A DNA stretch of 13,118 nucleotides, taken from assembly GCA_031272565.1 (NCBI GenBank), contig JAISTN010000025.1:1-13118 (forward strand), written 5' to 3'. The notes under the pieces are model-generated. The model had not been told where the DNA came from, searched no databases, and worked only from the letters and a program-made list of their open reading frames with translations. This document shows, one piece after another, positions 7,673-13,118 of this stretch. The position numbers were made by a program, and so were the translations under genes. The number at the start of each line of letters is the position of its first letter. The first letter of the stretch is position 1. The stretch comes from Bifidobacteriaceae bacterium. Its GTDB lineage: Bacteria > Actinomycetota > Actinomycetes > Actinomycetales > WQXJ01.

Positions 7673-8652
7673 TACGCCTCCTCTAAGGAACTGGAGGTTG
7701 GTTGAAGGACACGTGGAGTCGCCGCCAGGCTGAATCCCGCGGCCTGCAGGATGACGCTGATAGCTGCCAACGCCTGGGGGTCTGTGAGCGGCAAGAGCGG
7801 CGGCCGGACCGTGCCACCGGGCTGGCCCAGCAGCGCCATGGCCGCCTTCAGTTGGCTGATGGGCGAGGCGAAGCGCCCGGCGTAGTCGGGGTTCACCAGT
7901 TGGCCGGAGACCTGCTGGTACCGGTCGGCCCAGGTGGCGGCGGCCGGCCAGTCGCCAGCCGCCACGGCGTTGAAGAACGGCACGGCGAAACGAGCGCCCA
8001 GCCCGCCACCGTCGATGGCGCCATCGCCGCCCAGGCCGCGGAGCAGGGCCAAGCCCCGCCGGTGGATGAACGAACCAAAGACCCTGACCTGGCCGGCTAC
8101 CGCCTCCACGGTCGAGGCCATGGCGGACCAGTCGCCGGTCGAATCCTTGATGGCCGCCACCTGGGGCAGCGCTGCCAGGCGCTCCATCATTCCGGGCAAA
8201 CGGGCCAGGTCGACCACCACCCCGCGGGGCCAGTTGTAGACCATGAAGGGCAGGTCGGTGGCGGCGGTGACGGCCCGGTAGAACTCGACAATCTCGTCCG
8301 CGGTGGGGTGCACGTACGGTGGCGGGGTGGCCAAGACGCCATCGGCCCCGGCCCGCTGGGCGTGAATGGCCAGTTCGGCGGCTTCCTTAGCGGTGAAGGC
8401 CGAAACGCCAATGACCACGGGGCAGCGACCTGCGGCGGCGGCCACGCCAATCTCCGCCACCCGGCGCCGCTCTGGCGGGGTTTGGCTGAACCACTCCCCG
8501 GTTGAGCCGTTCAGCAAAATGCCATGCACACCTTCGCCCAGGTACAACTCCACCAGGGCCCGCAAGGCGGCTTCGTCAAGGGCCCCTTCGCTGGTGAACG
8601 GAGTCGGCGCGGCCGGCCAATAGCCGGACCACTTGACGCCGGGGCGATCCAT
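7672..8652 (-). CDS. Dihydrodipicolinate synthase / N-acetylneuraminate lyase family protein (class I aldolase/deaminase)
   Basis: This is a Schiff-base-forming TIM-barrel lyase, dehydratase or deaminase that acts on 2-keto acids or cyclic imines. The 326 aa product has the family set: pyruvate/carboxylate-binding GSTGE at 49-53 (usually GTTGE), catalytic Tyr139 in FMVYNWP, and Schiff-base Lys169 in VAAIKDSTGD. It is the first gene of the left-going operon. The ATG at 8652 has AAGGAG 8 nt upstream. A biosynthetic DapA role in lysine synthesis is unlikely, because it heads a catabolic and transport operon. The hydroxyproline-pathway deaminase LhpC (1-pyrroline-4-hydroxy-2-carboxylate to alpha-ketoglutarate semialdehyde) is in this family and acts directly after an LhpBEF/HcnABC-type dehydrogenase like the one encoded at 10043-12827. 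The GSTGEWFS segment also recalls the GGTGEFFS of 5-dehydro-4-deoxyglucarate dehydratases. I therefore leave the reaction open. Confidence 0.93.
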   Translation of the reverse strand: MDRPGVKWSGYWPAAPTPFTSEGALDEAALRALVELYLGEGVHGILLNGSTGEWFSQTPPERRRVAEIGVAAAAGRCPVVIGVSAFTAKEAAELAIHAQRAGADGVLATPPPYVHPTADEIVEFYRAVTAATDLPFMVYNWPRGVVVDLARLPGMMERLAALPQVAAIKDSTGDWSAMASTVEAVAGQVRVFGSFIHRRGLALLRGLGGDGAIDGGGLGARFAVPFFNAVAAGDWPAAATWADRYQQVSGQLVNPDYAGRFASPISQLKAAMALLGQPGGTVRPPLLPLTDPQALAAISVILQAAGFSLAATPRVLQPTSSSLEEA

Positions 8653-8688
8653 GTCGTTGTCTCCTTGCTGGGGCGGGCTGGAATGCCT

Positions 8689-8711
8689 GTCGATTGCATT
8701 AGTGTTGCATG
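8689..8711 (-). promoter_or_regulatory. Promoter/operator element of the left-going operon (shared with the hcn-like operon)
   Basis: Read in the direction of the lyase gene, CATGCAACACTA (8711-8700) is followed by ATGCAATCGAC. The same arrangement (CATGCAATACTA, then ATCGAT) stands before the other operon at 9981-10002, with 11 of 12 identical bases in the first block. It begins 59 nt before the lyase ATG, against 62 nt in the other operon. On the plus strand it contains two half-sites, ATTGCAT (8693-8699) and GTTGCAT (8704-8710). The 10-mer TCGATTGCAT (8690-8699) occurs again at 9998-10007. The CACTAA/TACTAT core may be the -10 region, but I see no good -35; a 10-bp palindrome GATCCGGATC (8718-8727) occupies that place. 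Most likely this is the binding site of the LacI-family protein (inference). Confidence 0.55.
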
Positions 8712-8861
8712 TCGTCTGATCCGGATCGGCTGAGGCAACGAGTTGTTAATCAGGAATTTCCGGGCCTGACACCTGCTCCTTTGGCCGTTCAAGGCGTGGC
8801 CAGCCAAGAACTCCGGGCCATGGGCGACCCCAGCGCCACGGCCGATCTAAGCCAGGCTGGT

Positions 8862-8899
8862 GCAAACGATTGTGCCAAGCCTGCTTCCGTGGTATGGAT
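8862..8899 (+). promoter_or_regulatory. Candidate promoter of the LacI-family gene with an operator-like sequence
   Basis: TTGTGC (8870-8875) and TATGGA (8893-8898) are separated by 17 bp and would start a short leader before the AAGGAG ribosome binding site of the regulator. The -35 is weak. Overlapping it, GCAAACGATTGTGC (8862-8875) resembles a LacI-family operator with a central CG (CAAAC / GATTG) and repeats the CGATTG seen in the other two regulatory elements, so autoregulation is possible. This is a by-eye call. Confidence 0.35.
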
Positions 8900-8929
8900 G
8901 AGAGGCGGCCTTTTCTTAAGGAGTAACCC

Positions 8930-9940
8930 ATGACAGCAACCATGCGCGACGTGGCCGAACAGGCTGGCGTGTCAATGTCGACGGCCTCGCGCGCCCTGCG
9001 CGGTTCCCCCCTGATTTCCGAGGCCACCCGGGCCAAGGTGAGCGCGGTAGCACAGCAGATTGGCTACCGCCCCAACCAAGCCGCGCGGACCTTGCGCTCG
9101 GGCTCGTCCCACCTGGTGGGCCTGGTGCTGAACAACCTGCTCAATGTCTCCTTCCACGTCATTGCCGAAGTGGTGGGGCGGAAACTGGCGCACGCCGGTT
9201 ACCAGTTGATCCTGGGCACCACCGATGGCGAACCGAAGGCAGAGAAGGCCCTGCTGGAGGCCCTGGCGGACCACGGCGTGGACGGCGTGATCCTGGTTGG
9301 TACCGGCCAGAACGCCGCCACCACCAACCAACTCCAACGTGATGGCATCGCCCTGGTCAACGTCATCCGGTCATCCCGGGACAGTGCCTCACCCACCGTG
9401 CTGGCCAACGACCGCGAAGGCGCCTATGAAGGCACCCGGTACCTGCTGGAACTGGGACATCGCCGAATTGGCCTGGTTGGGGCCCTTGACACCGCCGATT
9501 CTGGGCGGGAACGCCTGCGCGGCTACACCGATGCCTTGGAATCGTACGGCTTGAGCCCAGACCCGGCCTTGATTCAGCGTGGTCCGTTCACCAAGGAGTT
9601 CGGTGTCGAGGCCACGCAATCGCTCTTGGCGGCCGGTGGCATGACGGCGCTGTTCGCCGCCAATCACGAGGCCGTCTTTGGCGTGCTACCAACGTTGATG
9701 GCGGCAGGCGTCCGGGTGCCGGAGGATCTGTCTCTGCTGTGCTATGAGGACATGCCGATACTCGAGTTGTGGCAGCCACCCATCTCGGTGGTCGACAACG
9801 GCGCACCGTCGATTGCTGAACTAGCGGTAGACCTGCTGCTGGACCAACTGGCCGGCCGCGAGGGCAGCCGAGCCGCGGCCAGGGCCTATTGGGTGGGGGC
9901 CCAGTTGGTGAGACGGGGATCCTGCGTCCCACTGCGATAG
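8930..9940 (+). CDS. LacI-family transcriptional regulator
   Basis: This is a DNA-binding regulator, probably a repressor of both flanking operons. The 336 aa product has the standard layout. The helix-turn-helix lies at about 6-25 (RDVAEQAGVSMSTASRALRG), then IGYRPNQAARTLRSG with the hinge helix (about 49-58, Leu55 for minor-groove intercalation). A periplasmic-binding-protein-like effector domain follows from SHLVGLVLNN onward. In the effector pocket the usual GFDD motif before the PPLTTV segment reads CYED (271-274) followed by WQPPISVV, which may mean an unusual, perhaps non-sugar, ligand. The ATG at 8930 is chosen because of AAGGAG 7 nt upstream; the in-frame ATG at 8942 lacks this. The gene stands divergently from the left-going operon and directly before the right-going dehydrogenase operon. 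Both neighbours carry a matching operator-like element, which fits a local LacI regulator. Confidence 0.96.
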   Translation: MTATMRDVAEQAGVSMSTASRALRGSPLISEATRAKVSAVAQQIGYRPNQAARTLRSGSSHLVGLVLNNLLNVSFHVIAEVVGRKLAHAGYQLILGTTDGEPKAEKALLEALADHGVDGVILVGTGQNAATTNQLQRDGIALVNVIRSSRDSASPTVLANDREGAYEGTRYLLELGHRRIGLVGALDTADSGRERLRGYTDALESYGLSPDPALIQRGPFTKEFGVEATQSLLAAGGMTALFAANHEAVFGVLPTLMAAGVRVPEDLSLLCYEDMPILELWQPPISVVDNGAPSIAELAVDLLLDQLAGREGSRAAARAYWVGAQLVRRGSCVPLR

Positions 9941-9965
9941 GACGGGCAGTCAGATGGCCGGGTCA

Positions 9966-10008
9966 TTGGCCGACCGGTTGCATGCAATACTATGGTATCG
10001 ATTGCATG
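9966..10008 (+). promoter_or_regulatory. Promoter/operator region of the HcnABC-like operon
   Basis: An 8-bp perfect inverted repeat, CATGCAAT (9981-9988) and ATTGCATG (10001-10008), is separated by 12 bp. The left arm overlaps the palindrome TTGCATGCAA (9978-9987). A possible promoter is TTGGCC (9966-9971), 16 bp, TACTAT (9988-9993), which would place the transcript start between the repeat arms, so a bound repressor would block it. The element starts 62 nt before the first ATG and closely matches the element before the lyase gene. GGTATCGATTGC (9995-10006) has the central CG typical of LacI-family operators. Protein binding is inferred. Confidence 0.55.
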
Positions 10009-10042
10009 GCAAACTTGAAGCCCCAATCCGGAAGGAAGCCCG

Positions 10043-10318
10043 ATGGCGCCCACCGCCGGTGGCCGGACCATCACCATCCTGGTCGATGGTGATCCGCTTG
10101 AGGTGCCCGCCGGCCTCAGCCTGGCCGCCGCCCTCAGGTCCAGCGGCATCACCTGGTGGAACTCCAACCCGGTGACAGGCGAGCCCAGAGGCGCCTTCTG
10201 CGGCATGGGAGTGTGCTGGGAATGCCGGGCGACAGTGGATGGCCAACCATGGGTCAGGGCTTGCCTGGCCGCCGCCACGCCTGGCCTGAGACTCGACCGA
10301 CCAGGCGGACCGCCGTGA
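10043..10318 (+). CDS. Small (2Fe-2S)-binding subunit, HcnA / opine-oxidase-type
   Basis: This is the ferredoxin-like small subunit of a three-part amino-acid/opine dehydrogenase (HcnA in HCN synthase; equivalent small subunits occur in D-hydroxyproline dehydrogenase). It carries one plant-type [2Fe-2S] cluster for electron transfer. The 91 aa product has N-terminal ITILVDGDPLEVPAGLSLAAAL (a beta-grasp start, about residues 10-31) and four cysteines C53, C58, C61 and C74 (CGMGVCWEC, then VRAC). The spacing C-x4-C-x2-C-x12-C matches the family. The start at 10043 has GGAAGGA about 6 nt upstream. It is the first gene of the right-going operon, and its stop overlaps the next gene's GTG start (GTGA), so the subunits are probably made in equal amounts. 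Confidence 0.93.
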   Translation: MAPTAGGRTITILVDGDPLEVPAGLSLAAALRSSGITWWNSNPVTGEPRGAFCGMGVCWECRATVDGQPWVRACLAAATPGLRLDRPGGPP

Positions 10319-11685
10319 CCGCCGGCGGCCTGACGGCCGATGCGGCCGTGGTTGGCGGCGGGCCGGCCGGCCTGGTGGCGGCCACAACGCTGGCCCGCGC
10401 TGGTTTGCGGACCATCCTGATCGATGAACAACCCGCCATGGGCGGCCAGTACTTCCGCCAGCGCTCCGCCGCCCTGCGGACCCGGCTGGGTGACCACCGC
10501 CCGCAAGGACGCCGCCTGATCGAGGAAGCTGGCCAGGCTGGGGTCCAGTGCATGAGTGCCACCTCCGTTTGGGGCGCCGAGTCCAACCGGCTCTGGACCT
10601 GGACTGAGGGTGCGGGAGTCAGGGCGGTTGAGGCAGCCTCGATTGTGGTAGCGACCGGCTCCTTCGAGCGGCAGTTTCCCTTCGCCGGGTGGCAGCACTC
10701 CGGGGTGGTGTCGATTGGCCTGGCCGCCCACTTGGCTGGCGTGGAGGCCACCGCGGTGGGGCGGCGCGTGGTCGTGGCCGGCTCCGGCCCATTGCTGTTG
10801 CCTGCCGCGGCCGCCATCGTGCGCGCCGGCGGGCAGGTGGTAGCGGTCGTGGAAGCCGGGCATCCCTACAGCCCACGGCTGGGATCGCTGCGCGCCGCCC
10901 GGTACCCAGGGCGGTTGATCCAACTGGGCGGCGCCCTGGCAACCCTGGCCCGCCAACGTGTGCGCCTGATTCAGGGTCATGTTGTGATCGCCGCCCAGGG
11001 CAATCCTGATGGTCAACTCGAACGCATCAGCCTGGCCGCCTGCCGCCGCCCCGATGGCGAAAGCCTGGCGCTGGAGACCGACACACTCTGTGTCGGCTAC
11101 GGTTTCCGGCCGCAGACCGAACTGTTCCGCCTGCTGGGGGCAGACATGGCAACCGACTCCGCCTCGGGCGACTTGTTCCCGGTGATCGACAGCGATGGCC
11201 GGACCAGCGTCCCCGGCCTCTACGCGGCCGGTGAAGTGACCGGCATCGGCGGGGTTCAAGCCGCCCTGGTGGAGGGCCGCTTGGTCGCTGGCGCTGTCCT
11301 GGCCGATCAACTGGGTGCAGTGGTGCCTGGCACTGCTGCACTGAGGCGGGCCAAGCGGCGGGCAGAACGATTTGGCGAGTTGGCCGCCAGGCTCTACCCG
11401 CAACCCAGTCACTTGGCTCGCCGGTTGGCGGCAGCCCTACCCGATTCGGCCCAGCTTTGCCGGTGCGAAGGCGTCAGTGCCGGCGCTGTCCGGGCGGCGA
11501 TCGCTCAGACCGGCCAGGACGCCGCGGCCGTCAAGCAGACCACCCGTGCGGGCATGGGTTTGTGCCAGGGCCGGGCCTGCGGCGTGGCTCTAGCCGCCCT
11601 GGCCGGTGAGCCGGCCTCATCGCTGACTGCCCGGATGCCGCTGCGCCCGGTGCCGGTTGATGCCCTAGCCAAGGTTGAGGCATGA
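10315..11685 (+). CDS. FAD-dependent dehydrogenase alpha subunit with BFD-like [2Fe-2S] C-terminus (HcnB / OoxA / SoxA-like)
   Basis: This is the electron-transferring flavoprotein subunit of the HcnABC-type complex. The start is taken as GTG 10315, giving 456 aa and a GTGA overlap with the small subunit. An in-frame ATG at 10156 lies inside the small-subunit gene and would add a tail with no family resemblance before the Rossmann fold. Features: FAD-binding VVGGGPAGL (12-20), the family hallmark GGQYFRQ (43-49), a second dinucleotide-binding VVVAGSGPLLL in mid-protein, a YAAGEVTGIGG FAD segment, and a C-terminal bacterioferritin-associated-ferredoxin-like cluster domain with C382, C384, C417 and C422 (CRCE, then GLCQGRAC). 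This arrangement occurs in HcnB, opine oxidase A, sarcosine oxidase alpha and hydroxyproline dehydrogenase subunits. It acts in the cytoplasm, probably membrane-associated, passing electrons to the respiratory chain. Confidence 0.94.
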   Translation: MTAGGLTADAAVVGGGPAGLVAATTLARAGLRTILIDEQPAMGGQYFRQRSAALRTRLGDHRPQGRRLIEEAGQAGVQCMSATSVWGAESNRLWTWTEGAGVRAVEAASIVVATGSFERQFPFAGWQHSGVVSIGLAAHLAGVEATAVGRRVVVAGSGPLLLPAAAAIVRAGGQVVAVVEAGHPYSPRLGSLRAARYPGRLIQLGGALATLARQRVRLIQGHVVIAAQGNPDGQLERISLAACRRPDGESLALETDTLCVGYGFRPQTELFRLLGADMATDSASGDLFPVIDSDGRTSVPGLYAAGEVTGIGGVQAALVEGRLVAGAVLADQLGAVVPGTAALRRAKRRAERFGELAARLYPQPSHLARRLAAALPDSAQLCRCEGVSAGAVRAAIAQTGQDAAAVKQTTRAGMGLCQGRACGVALAALAGEPASSLTARMPLRPVPVDALAKVEA

Positions 11686-12827
11686 GCCAGCGGGCCGATG
11701 TCGTGGTGATCGGAGCCGGCGTGCTGGGCGCCGCGGCCGCCTTCGAAATGGCCCAGCGCGGCTTGCAGGTGGCGGTCTTGGAGCGCGGGGTGCCCAACCG
11801 CGAAGGGTCCGGCACCACGGCCGGCAACCTTCACATCCAAGCCATCCACACCCGGCGGCCAGGCCAGGACGTGCCGGTGAACTCGGCACGGTTGGTGCCA
11901 CTGCAAGCGGCGTCATCGCGGCTGTGGGACAACGTGGAAGACGAGGTGGGAGCCGATTTTGAGGTGCGCCGGACCGGCGGTTTCATGGTGGCCGAAACCG
12001 AGGCTGACCTGGCGCAACTGACCGAAAAGGCAGTCTGGGAGAAGACCGCCGGGTTGCCGACTCGCATCTTGACCGGAGATGAGGCACGGGCGGCCATGAG
12101 TGAGCTTGGCCCAACGATCATCGCCGCAACCTGGTGTGAAACCGACGGCTATGCCAACCCCTTGCTGGCCGCCCCGGCCTGGCTGGCAGCGGCCAAACGC
12201 CTGGGAGCAGCGGTCCTACACCACCACCAGGTGACGGCTCTGACCGCCACCAGTAGCGGCTGGCAGGTGGTGGCCGGCGGTGATACCTGGGGTTGTGCCG
12301 CGGTGGTCAACGTAGCTGGACCATGGCTCACCCCGGTCTGCCGGCTGGCAGGGCTGAACTTGCCGATGAAGCCACTGGCGATTCAGATGCATGTGACAAC
12401 TCGGTCTGACCGGCCGCTGCCGCACCTGGTGCAGCACATTGGCCGCGGCCTGTCGGTCAAACAGGTGGTAGCTGGCAACTGTTTGATTGGCGGCGGCTGG
12501 CCGGCACTGAAGATGGACTTGACGGGCCGGTCGGAGCCGTCCGTGGCTTCCCTGACCGGCAATCTGGCCGAGGCGGCCAGGGTGGTACCGATGTTGCGTC
12601 ACTTACGCCTACTGCGCACCTGGGCCGGCCCACTGGCGGCCACCCCAGACGAAATGCCGCTGATTGGACAGATGCCCGGGGCCGCCGGGTTGTTCGTTGC
12701 CGGTGGCACCTACGCCTTCACCTTCGCGCCCTTGTGGGCCAAGACCTTGGCGGCCTTGGTCTGCGGCGACCCACCCCCCATCGAGATTGGTGACCTAGGC
12801 CCCAGCCGCCTGATGGAGCCGGCCTGA
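11682..12827 (+). CDS. FAD-dependent amino-acid dehydrogenase catalytic subunit (DAO family; HcnC / D-hydroxyproline dehydrogenase beta-like)
   Basis: This is the catalytic flavoprotein subunit that oxidises an amine (glycine, sarcosine, proline-like or D-amino acid in the family) to an imine. The 381 aa product begins with the Rossmann motif VVVIGAGVLGAAAA (7-20), then the ERG end of the second strand and GTTAGNLHIQ (about 45-54), which recalls the NAGNLH-type segment of HcnC and hydroxyproline dehydrogenase subunits. The C-terminus has the DAO-family DEMPLIG and GGTYAFTFAPLWAK FAD-binding segment. The ATG overlaps the stop of the preceding subunit (ATGA). Substrate is not decided by sequence: the presence of two Fe-S/FAD partner subunits favours a respiratory dehydrogenase over an H2O2-forming oxidase. 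HCN production is unlikely in this context. Confidence 0.94.
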   Translation: MSQRADVVVIGAGVLGAAAAFEMAQRGLQVAVLERGVPNREGSGTTAGNLHIQAIHTRRPGQDVPVNSARLVPLQAASSRLWDNVEDEVGADFEVRRTGGFMVAETEADLAQLTEKAVWEKTAGLPTRILTGDEARAAMSELGPTIIAATWCETDGYANPLLAAPAWLAAAKRLGAAVLHHHQVTALTATSSGWQVVAGGDTWGCAAVVNVAGPWLTPVCRLAGLNLPMKPLAIQMHVTTRSDRPLPHLVQHIGRGLSVKQVVAGNCLIGGGWPALKMDLTGRSEPSVASLTGNLAEAARVVPMLRHLRLLRTWAGPLAATPDEMPLIGQMPGAAGLFVAGGTYAFTFAPLWAKTLAALVCGDPPPIEIGDLGPSRLMEPA

Positions 12828-12912
12828 TCCCCTCCGGGGCCACGGCCCGCTGGCGGCGCGCGGTGCGGGGCAATCACGGGATGACCGGTGATGGGGTCTT
12901 AGCCTGGTTGGT

Positions 12913-13118
12913 ATGACCAGGTCGCCCGATCGCAGCGCGCGGCCCCGGCCTGGGCGGGGGGCCCGGCAGACCCCGCAACCCCAACGTCAGCCACAGCCCA
13001 TGGCCCAGCGGCTGCCCCGGCGGCGAGGCAAGCATCCGGTGGCGTACGGCTGCCTGGCCACCTTTGGGGCCGGCCTGGCGCTGGCCGCCTTGACGCCACT
13101 GGTGCGGCTGGGCTGGAT
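12913..13118 (+). CDS. N-terminus of a hypothetical membrane protein, cut by window edge
   Basis: An open frame from ATG 12913 runs to the window end without a stop. The first 45 or so residues are rich in Arg, Pro and Gln (basic, probably disordered and cytoplasmic). A hydrophobic stretch then starts around HPVAYGC and continues through AGLALAALTPLV, which looks like a first membrane helix. Codon third positions are G/C-rich, like the neighbouring genes. There is no convincing ribosome binding site. TAGCCT (12900-12905) could be a -10 for a leaderless transcript starting at the ATG; an internal ATG at 13002 is the alternative start. The family is not recognisable from this fragment. It follows the dehydrogenase operon after 85 bp and is probably unrelated to it. 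Confidence 0.5.
   Translation, partial: MTRSPDRSARPRPGRGARQTPQPQRQPQPMAQRLPRRRGKHPVAYGCLATFGAGLALAALTPLVRLGW

Noticed and set aside
6353..7705. 450-codon open frame on the plus strand
   Set aside because: It is antisense to the amidohydrolase with its full metal-ligand set. The product has no recognisable domain and is glycine-rich shadow coding.
7672..8652. DapA of lysine biosynthesis
   Set aside because: No lysine or cell-wall genes are nearby, the GTTGE motif is changed, and the gene leads a catabolic/transport operon.
8718..8727. Perfect palindrome GATCCGGATC as a separate operator
   Set aside because: It is only 10 bp, is not repeated at the other promoter, and could arise by chance. 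It is mentioned only as part of the upstream region.
8709..8933. Short open frames on both strands in the divergent intergenic region
   Set aside because: They have no ribosome binding site or family resemblance and overlap the regulatory elements and the start of the regulator.
9886..11412. 508-codon open frame on the minus strand
   Set aside because: It lies wholly antisense to the end of the regulator, the [2Fe-2S] subunit and the FAD/BFD subunit, all of which have clear family motifs. Its product is low-complexity Gly/Pro/Arg/His-rich, as expected from a GC-rich shadow frame.
10043..12827. True hydrogen cyanide synthase operon
   Set aside because: Subunit order and motifs match HcnABC, but the same architecture serves opine and D-hydroxyproline dehydrogenases. 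Co-regulation with import, amide hydrolysis and a lyase argues for catabolism rather than cyanogenesis.
12829..12870. GC-rich inverted repeats after the dehydrogenase operon as a terminator
   Set aside because: The stems are only 4-5 bp (CCCC/GGGG, GGGC/GCCC) with tiny loops and no following T-tract. In such GC-rich sequence this is expected by chance.

Overview
The window looks like a piece of a GC-rich actinobacterial (Actinomycetota) chromosome. Codon third positions are strongly G/C. Genes are packed with 1-4 bp overlaps and AGGAG-type ribosome binding sites, and the one secreted protein is a lipoprotein with an LAAC lipobox. I cannot name genus or species. I see no tRNA, rRNA, CRISPR array, insertion sequence or phage gene. 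Base composition and codon use look uniform across all the catabolic genes.

Layout. A left-going operon starts at 8652 and runs off the left edge: a DHDPS-family lyase (8652-7672), a metal-dependent amidohydrolase (7672-6359), HyuA- and HyuB-type ATP-dependent cyclic-amide hydrolase subunits (6371-4305 and 4308-2590), an oligopeptide-type ABC substrate-binding lipoprotein (2572-926), and an ABC permease (873 to beyond position 1). Facing it, a LacI-family regulator (8930-9940) reads rightward. It is followed by a three-gene right-going operon (10043-12827) for a flavin/iron-sulfur dehydrogenase of the HcnABC / opine oxidase / D-hydroxyproline dehydrogenase type: a small [2Fe-2S] protein, an FAD subunit with a BFD-like [2Fe-2S] C-terminus, and a DAO-family FAD subunit. 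At the right edge is the N-terminus of an unrelated membrane protein (12913 onward).

How they may work together (inference). The genes form one catabolic locus for an imported, nitrogen-containing, probably cyclic compound. The ABC system imports it. HyuAB would open a lactam or imide ring using ATP. The amidohydrolase, whose COG1228-type family includes Xaa-Pro dipeptidases, would cut an amide bond. The HcnABC-like enzyme would oxidise a secondary or D-amino acid to an imine, and the lyase would process the resulting keto or imino acid. An HcnABC-like dehydrogenase plus a DHDPS-family deaminase is also the core of bacterial hydroxyproline catabolism (LhpBEF plus LhpC). A peptide or cyclic dipeptide containing proline or hydroxyproline is therefore a reasonable but unproven substrate. 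Opines, hydantoins and other lactams are alternatives.

The two operons share a promoter-proximal element (CATGCAAYACTA followed by an ATCGA-containing block). It lies almost the same distance (59 and 62 nt) before the first start codon of each operon and in the same orientation relative to transcription. This ties them together as one regulon, most simply controlled by the LacI-family protein encoded between them.
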